From: Heterostelium album PN500 | Taxonomy: Eukaryota; Evosea; Eumycetozoa; Acytosteliales; Acytosteliaceae | Direction of reading: 5' to 3' | DNA: 64,000 nucleotides | Assembly: GCF_000004825.1 (NCBI RefSeq) | Contig: NW_008805068.1 | Coordinates: forward strand, 372,001-436,000 | Part shown: positions 58,140-64,000 of the stretch, one piece after another | Layout of the letters: each line of letters begins with the position of its first letter | How positions within the stretch are numbered: the first letter of the stretch is position 1 | Made by a program: the position numbers and the translations under genes | Notes under the pieces: generated by a model | Seen by the model: the letters and a program-made list of their open reading frames with translations, nothing else | What the model was told of the DNA's origin: nothing | Database searches by the model: none

Positions 58140-59110
58140 GTATTACAGTAGGGTTATCAATAAGAAAAATAAACATATTTCACATTAGTGGAAAAAAGTA
58201 ATCATATTATCGACAGATTAAATATGGAGGAAAATATTAAGTTTGTTGTCAGAGTTTGAATGTAGATATCATATGTATGAGTGGAATCAACTATCGTTGT
58301 CATTGATATGTGTAATAATGTGAGGATACAAAAACACGTGTGCAAAAATAACCAATAAAATGAAATAACAAATCACACTATTGGTGGGTGAATATCTTAG
58401 CGAAATCAACACTTAGAATAACAATTAATCAACATTAGATCGTTATTTCTTATCAACTATCCAATATCATATCAAAGATCTTTTAAAAGTTGAAAAGCAC
58501 TAGTTTAAATAATAATAAGATCATGATAAGATACTGTCGGGTTTAAACTCAATAGATTTAATTTAATATTTGATAATGATTATCAATATAGATTAGCAAT
58601 AAAGGAATTCAATCAATTGGTATCATGATAACTATTGGATCGATTATTATAATAAGGCATTGCTAGATAATTAGTAAATCAACTCTGGACCTTTGTAAAC
58701 CTACAGGTATTCCTACTATATATTCACGCAATCAACTAGATACACTCAAACTCAAGGGAGTTACAACATTTCCAATATTACTGACATCGATCTCGTCTAT
58801 CCATATCAGATTACCTTGAGAATCATCATATCGATTCGATTCTCAGTTGTGAATCACTGATAAGGTTATCTGTTTACTTTAAATTCGGCAAAGTATTATT
58901 TGCCAGGATTTTGCTATGATTCTAAAGTAAAATTTAATTATTTCTTAAAAAAAAAAAAAGTAATTAAAATATTTAAAGATAACAGATTTTCTGGCTCCGA
59001 TACCAACTCTTTAATCGAAACACTAGGTGCTAATATTGTAGTGGCAAAAATAATTAAATTTTACTTTAGAATCATAGCAAAATCCTGGCAAATAAACATA
59101 AATAATTGAA
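58140..59110 (+). pseudogene. Broken copy of F-box-like member 3
   Basis: Nucleotide alignment with 60938-62400 is clear along its length (GGAGGAAAATATTAAGTTTG, GAGTTTGAATGTAGATATCA, TACACTCAAACTCAAGGGAG). The ATG-Gly start is lost and there are many stops and frameshifts. About 66 bp are inserted at 58308-58373 within the F-box-like region. Roughly 0.5 kb between the HWQINSM and LDIHTIG regions is missing near 58700. A 47-bp inverted repeat occupies its 3' end (listed separately). It pairs with P450 copy 1 as the older half of a tandem duplication. Confidence 0.85.
58897..59094. repeat. 47-bp perfect inverted repeat inside the F-box-like pseudogene
   Basis: Positions 58897-58943 (starting TATTTGCCAGGATTTTGCTA) are the exact reverse complement of 59048-59094, separated by 104 bp. 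The spacer is F-box-like gene sequence also present in member 3, but the arms (about 40 of the 47 bases) are absent from member 3. So they were added to this copy. Confidence 0.85.
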
Positions 59111-59143
59111 AATCAAAAAGATTCTATACAACCTTTTTTATTT

Positions 59144-60778
59144 TCAAACTTCTCTTATTTGAATATTACATTTGAAGGGAGTTGGAGATACAGCTAAACC
59201 ATATACCATTGATTCTTCAATAAATTCAGAATTTGGTGAAGTAAATTTAAATGATTTGATCAATTGTGTAACCACTAAATAAACCTCCAGCTCAGCAAGA
59301 TTCATTCCAACACAATTTCTTGGTCCACTTCCAAAAATTATTTTGACTCTATTAGAATTCTTTTGTGCATCCACACCAATAAATCTCTCTGGTTTGAACT
59401 CCATTGGATCATCCCAATACTGTTCTGATAACATTGAACTGTGAATATTTTGAAATACTTGAGTCTATTAAATTTTTAATATAATTTTTACTTAATTAAA
59501 ATATTATATAATAATAAACTATATATATTACATATTAAATACATACACCTTTCTTTACATAATAACCACGGAAATAGCCATCTCTAATTGCTTCATGTGA
59601 GTTACCAAATCCATTTATAGTATATCTTCTCATTGTTTCTCTAATCACAGCGTTGGTGTATGGTGTTGATATTTTTGAAGGTATTCTATTCTCAACACTT
59701 GTGAGTTCTAAATATAACTTTTCTTGAACCTCTGGATAATTACAACAAACTCTGATTAAACATAATATAACTAAAGACTTTCAATTTTTATAAAATATTA
59801 ATTAATACTCAATCAAAATAATTTTTTTTCTTTTTTTTTGTTTTGTTACAAGTAGTTTCAGATCCAGCAAAGATGAAATCGGCAATAGTAAAAAAAGTCC
59901 AATATTTGAAATATTTCCAGCTTTAAATTCATGAATATATGAATCTGCTATGATATTGGGTGACTCTGAACCTGATATTCTATCTTCAACTAGTTTTCCA
60001 ATTATAGTCTTCAACTTAGTCATTAATTCATTATAATCTGTTGAAGATGTTGATGAATTCTTAAACTTTTTATAAAAGAAGAGTAGTCTGATATCATAGG
60101 ACGTCCTAAAATCAATTGAATACCTTGGATTATATCACATGTTTCCATAGCTTGACCATCCAACTCATATGGAAATTGTTTGTCGAATAGTTTGGTTAAT
60201 AAGATATTCAGAGTACATATCTTTACAAATGGAAATAAATTAATTGGTTCACCTGATTTCGATTGAACTTTTAAACATTCATAGAGTTTTGAAATCTCTT
60301 CCACCATTGATTCCTCTGATTTTTTCAATTTACTTGGTGTAAGGTGTTGAAGAAGAATCGATCTTAGATATGTATTATATTCACCATTGGATGATGTCAT
60401 ACTCTCTCCACGATTGATATCGGTTCTTCCTTCTCTTTGAAAATCGATTAACAAATAGATCATTGTAAGTAAATGCTTCTTGAATAGTTCCCCCGGACCT
60501 GTTAAAACTATTCCTTCGACCGATCCCATTTTAAATCTAAACACTTCACCATATCTCCTGAAAAGAAGATCCATATCATTATTAATATTTTCACCAAGTA
60601 AATGTAAATGACCAATCAAAGGTATTGCCAATGGTGATGGTGGACATTTTTTATAAGGATTCTAAAATAAAAAAAAACAATATTAAATTTAATTTTGTAG
60701 TATTTAAAATATCTAAAGTTATACCTTTTCATATAAAATCCATAAGATAAAAACAATAACTATTGATAATATAATCAT
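59144..60778 (-). pseudogene. Cytochrome P450 (CYP508-like) pseudogene, copy 2
   Basis: Same layout as copy 1. Exon 1 is 60778-60725 (anchor MIILSIVIVFILWILYEK). Exon 2 from 60661 contains PLAIPLIGHLHLLGEN and a long shared block. The C-terminal exon runs from about 59460 to 59144, with the intact heme motif FGSGPRNCVGMNLAELE (Cys kept). It is less decayed than copy 1, yet several defects remain. A two-base gain after VLTGP garbles about 20 residues before the frame is regained at RTDINRGES. A one-base loss follows SSFIK near 60070. The I-helix (AGSETT, visible in another frame near 59860) is out of register. It lies head-to-head with F-box-like member 3. Confidence 0.8.
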
Positions 60779-60937
60779 AGTTTTAATAAAATAAACAGAG
60801 TACAATTTAATGATTCTGTTTAATTTTTTTGTTTTTAAACATTCTAAAAAATTAGTGTTGAAAATAAAAAATGAATTTTGAACCTTACTGAACAATGATT
60901 TTTCACAAAACACACTTTTTTTTTTTATTTAACTACA

Positions 60938-61282
60938 ATGGGTCAGAAATCATCACGTATTAGCAGCAGTAGGGTTATCAATAAGAATAATAATAATAAT
61001 ATAGATTATTCACAATTTTTGGAAAAGAGTAATCAAACTATATTGCCAGATTTAATATGGAGGAAAATATTAAGTTTGTTGTCAGAGTTTGAATGTGGAT
61101 ATCATAGGTATGAGTGGAATCCTCTATCGTTGTCATTGATATCACACTATTGGTTGGTGAATATCTTAGCGAAATCAACACTTAGAATAACAGTAACCAA
61201 TCATCGATCATTATTTCTTATCAACTATCCATTCTCATATCAAAGATCTTTTAAAAAGTTTAATAGTTATAGTTTAAATAAT

Positions 61283-61321
<39 letters not shown>

Positions 61322-62629
61322 GATATCAAGTTTAAAATCAATAGATTTACATTGATATTTGATAATGATAATAGATTAGAAATAAAGGAATTTTTTCAAA
61401 TGGTAAGCGATTACTATTGGATCGATTATTATAATGAGGTATTGCTCGATCATTGGCAAATCAACTCGATGACCATTGTAAACCTACCGGATTCACTGAA
61501 GCTTCATTCTCTTGCGATTGCTCCAACTCTAAAGAGACTTACCGTTTACTCGATGAATGCCAATAGAGTACAAGTCAGATATTTCACCAGTCTCGAGAGA
61601 TTCCACTTGGAACAGAGTCATTCTTCACACACCGAACTACTGCCACCGGTACTGAATGCCAACGAGTTAAAGTCGCTCACTTCTCTCTCGATAGCATCTT
61701 GTTTCAACAATAGGTTACCATGGCAATCAAATGATAGTGTTAGCGCTCTAGTGAATCTAAAAACATTGGAATTGAATCATATTCATATATACCAATGGAT
61801 ACGAAACCAAGTAAACGACCTACCTATTCAACTCTCGCGACTATGTCCGAATGTAACAAAGTTAAAGTTGAATCATGTATATCATAGAATGGTGCATACC
61901 TATAACTTAACAGATAGGCCATCCTCCTTGTTAGGTGATTTGAAACATCTAAGCTATCTATCGATTACCAATAAGTCTCCAATTACTAGCTATCGTGACA
62001 GAGACAACCATACACTCAACCAGGAATACACTGCCGACGTCGGACTTACCAATAGAGTATTCCTACTAGATATTCACACAATAGGTCAACAACTAGATAC
62101 ACTCAAACTCAAGGGAGTTACACCATTTCAATCACTGCTGACATCGATCAACCATCTAAGCAGACTTCGTCGTCTATCGATATCAGATTACCTCGAGAAA
62201 CATCATGTCGATTCGATTCTCAGTTGCGAATCACTGATAAGGCTATCTGTTAACTTTAAATTCGGCAATGTATTATTATATTTCTTGAAAAACAACAAAC
62301 ATATTAAAATAATTAAAGATAACAGATTCTCTGGCTGCGATACCAACTCTTTAATCGAAACTCTAGGTGCTATCAAAACAAACAACAAAGATAATAATAA
62401 TCAAACAATAATAGAAGAACTTAAATTGATTTGTCACCCTGATGATTATAATACAATACAACAACAACAATTGAACCAACTTGCTACCAACTACTTTGTA
62501 ACAACCAATTTTAAAATATCAATCATTAATCATCAATATTATAAACAACCAAGAAAAATGAATCAATCACAATACTTTATTAATCCTGTACCACTAAATG
62601 ATCCTAATGAAAGTATTATATTACTTTAA
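60938..62629 (+). CDS. F-box-like protein with N-myristoylation-type start, member 3
   Basis: Single exon, 563 residues. Starts MGQKSSR (Gly2, Ser6, Arg7). The F-box-like block is LPDLIWRKILSLLS, YHRYEWNPLSLSLISHYWLV, NILAKSTLRITV. Later blocks are CPNVTKLKLNHVYHRMVH, LDTLKLKGVTPFQSLLT and SLIRLSVNFKFGNVL. After these the C terminus diverges from members 1 and 2: it lacks HYLG...F and instead has NRFSGCDTNSLIETLGA and an Asn/Gln-rich tail ending SIILL. It is transcribed away from P450 copy 2 with about 160 bp between the starts, so the two share a promoter. A decayed duplicate sits at 58140-59110. Confidence 0.75.
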
Positions 62630-63129
62630 TCTTAACATTTACAATAAAAAAAATTGTTTTAAACCCAAAGAGATAGATTCCATTGTTCTTTAAGTTTTAA
62701 AAGATAAAAGAGCGAAATATCTGTATAACAATAAGATCTTATCTTTCCAGAATATGAAACTAGTTGTTTGAGAATAAGAGTATTACCTTTACTTTTCACA
62801 ATTATTTATTCTAAGATAAGATTTTAGTTTTTTTAAAATTTAAAAAGATATTTAATTCTGTTTGTTTCAATTAAAATAGTTAGATTTTTTTAAAAAAAAA
62901 AAAATTGTTTGATCAATTTTTTGATCGATTTAGGGGTTTGAAGATTCTTCCTATGTTCTGGAACACCTTTTTTTTTATTCATGAATAAAACTTAAAAAAA
63001 TGGAACATATAGGATTTTATATAAATAGAATGAAAAAAAAATGATATTTCATTCAATCAACAATTAAACAAAAAATTAAATAAATAAATAAAAAATTTTA
63101 TTATTAATATAAATTCATATATTTTCAAA
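62630..63129. other. 500-bp spacer before the GST gene
   Basis: AT-rich sequence. The palindromic TTGATCAATTTTTTGATCGA near 62910 and a TATA-like TTTTATATAAATAG near 63013 followed by an A-rich leader fit a promoter for the downstream gene. No gene is seen. Confidence 0.4.
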
Positions 63130-63789
63130 ATGATTACCTCTCAAATTCCAACTTTACATTATGTATGTATTAATAATAATTTTCAAATAATTTTTTATAT
63201 TAAAAAAATATATTTTTAGTTTAACGGACGTGGAAGAGCTGAAACTAGTAGAGTATTATTTGTAGTGGCAGGAGTTGAATTCAACGATGTAAAAAATCCA
63301 TTTGATAATGCTGAAATCAAACAAAGAGCAACCTACAAACAACTTCCTTACTTGATCGATGGTGATTTCGAAATTTCTCAATCGATTGCGATTGAAAATT
63401 ATATTGCCAACAAATATAATTTGGCTGGTGATTCATTGGTGGACAGAACCAGAATTCTCTCTATTGCTCAGGCATCCTATGACATTTCCATTCCAATCTT
63501 CACCAATGATACAGATGAAAAGAAAGCGTTATACAAGAATGAAACACTTCCTCGTTTCCTTAGTGCTTGGGAGAAGATTTTAACAGAAAATGGTGGAAAA
63601 CATTTTGTTGGTTCAAAATTGAGTGCTGCCGATGTCAGTGCCTATACAACTCTTGAGAATCTATATTCCAAAAACTATAAAGAAGTTGTTGACAAATATC
63701 CAACATTGACCAATTTTAAATCAACTTTTGAAGCCATTCCATCAATTTCCGATTATTTGTCAAAGAGACCAAAAGATTTATTTTTCTAG
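63130..63789 (+). CDS. Glutathione S-transferase, sigma-type
   Basis: Exons 63130-63162 and 63220-63789 give 200 residues, the usual length for a cytosolic GST. The thioredoxin-fold N domain begins IPTLHYFNGRGRAETSRVLF, where the Tyr of LHYFN is the glutathione-activating residue. The cis-Pro and Gln/Ser glutathione-binding motif is visible as KQLPYLIDGDFEISQSIAIE. The helical C domain contains LPRFLSAWEKILTENGGKHF and the N-capping box KLSAADVSAYTTLENLY. It conjugates glutathione to electrophiles, or acts as a prostaglandin-D-synthase-like isomerase in related forms. It begins with an 11-codon first exon (MITSQIPTLHY), common in this family. Confidence 0.9.
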
Positions 63790-63924
63790 AAGAACTTTTC
63801 ATTCAATGTAGTTTAAAAAATGAATAATATAATTGGAAAAAAAGAAAAAAAAATATTAAATAAAAAAGAATTACCAAATTTTTAAAAGCAATATCATTTA
63901 TTCGTTATATTTTCAAACTGTTGA

Positions 63925-64000
63925 TTATTGCAAGTCTTGAATTGTATCCAATACAAAGGCTATTCTGTTCAACTCTATATGAATCTGTATGGCTTTTTTG
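63925..64000 (-). CDS. Possible 3' end of a minus-strand gene (partial)
   Basis: At the window edge the minus strand is open, reading AIQIHIELNRIAFVLDTIQD then LQ and TAA at 63927-63925. The composition looks like the last helix of a real protein. Only about 24 codons are visible, so this is a weak call. Confidence 0.3.
   Translation of the reverse strand, partial: KKAIQIHIELNRIAFVLDTIQDLQ

Noticed and set aside
1-64000. CRISPR arrays, operons or bacterial-type promoters
   Set aside because: The window is eukaryotic: spliced genes, nuclear tRNA, no spaced direct-repeat arrays.

Overview
The window is AT-rich nuclear DNA from a social amoeba (dictyostelid). The signs are short AT-rich GT-AG introns (mostly 60-100 nt), long Asn, Gln, Ser and Thr runs inside proteins, oligo(T) and oligo(A) tracts between genes, and gene families typical of this group (I6KA-type inositol hexakisphosphate kinase, CLU/TPR proteins, CYP508-like P450s, Tim22, Iwr1, Las1). 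I cannot name the species with confidence. Exon coordinates were derived by hand from splice sites and frame arithmetic; every spliced model below closes in frame.

Layout. 0.2-2.0 kb: a CK2-alpha-type kinase with an unusual hydrophobic N-terminal extension. 2.1-10.4 kb: a ~0.9 kb inverted duplication whose two arms each carry the same 75-residue secreted Cys-rich peptide gene. The arms enclose a decayed LRR-like gene, the rRNA-processing nuclease Las1, an unrecognised acidic/coiled-coil gene and the RNA polymerase II import factor Iwr1; decayed relatives of the LRR-like gene lie just outside the right arm. 11-12.3 kb: an ADP-ribosylglycohydrolase. 14.9-21.1 kb: a 1903-residue CLU+TPR protein. 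22.3-24.2 kb: inositol hexakisphosphate kinase. 28-29 kb: Tim22. 30.2-31.8 kb: an LRR protein. 32.1-34.3 kb: the splicing factor RBM39/CAPER. 36.3-37.3 kb: a FAXC-like GST-fold protein. 37.4-39.3 kb: an MFS transporter. 40.7-41.8 kb: a syntaxin. 42.5-47.7 kb: a 1685-residue protein that looks like codanin-1. 47.9-48.7 kb: signal peptidase subunit SPC3.

From 48.7 kb on the window is an accessory, repeat-driven zone. It holds three intact members and one broken member of an F-box-like family with N-myristoylation-type N termini, and two decayed P450 genes. A divergent P450/F-box pair has been duplicated in tandem. Also present are a TIR-bearing DNA transposon of 1.56 kb with a 6-bp target duplication, a tRNA-Lys(CTT) gene, and about 50 bp downstream of it a tRNA-derived SINE-like retroposon with poly(A) tail and 12-bp target duplications. 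The window closes with a sigma-type glutathione S-transferase and the possible end of one more gene.

The most interesting items are the SINE-like element beside the tRNA gene, the acylation-tagged F-box-like family, and the inverted pair of secreted peptide genes that differ only by four synonymous changes.
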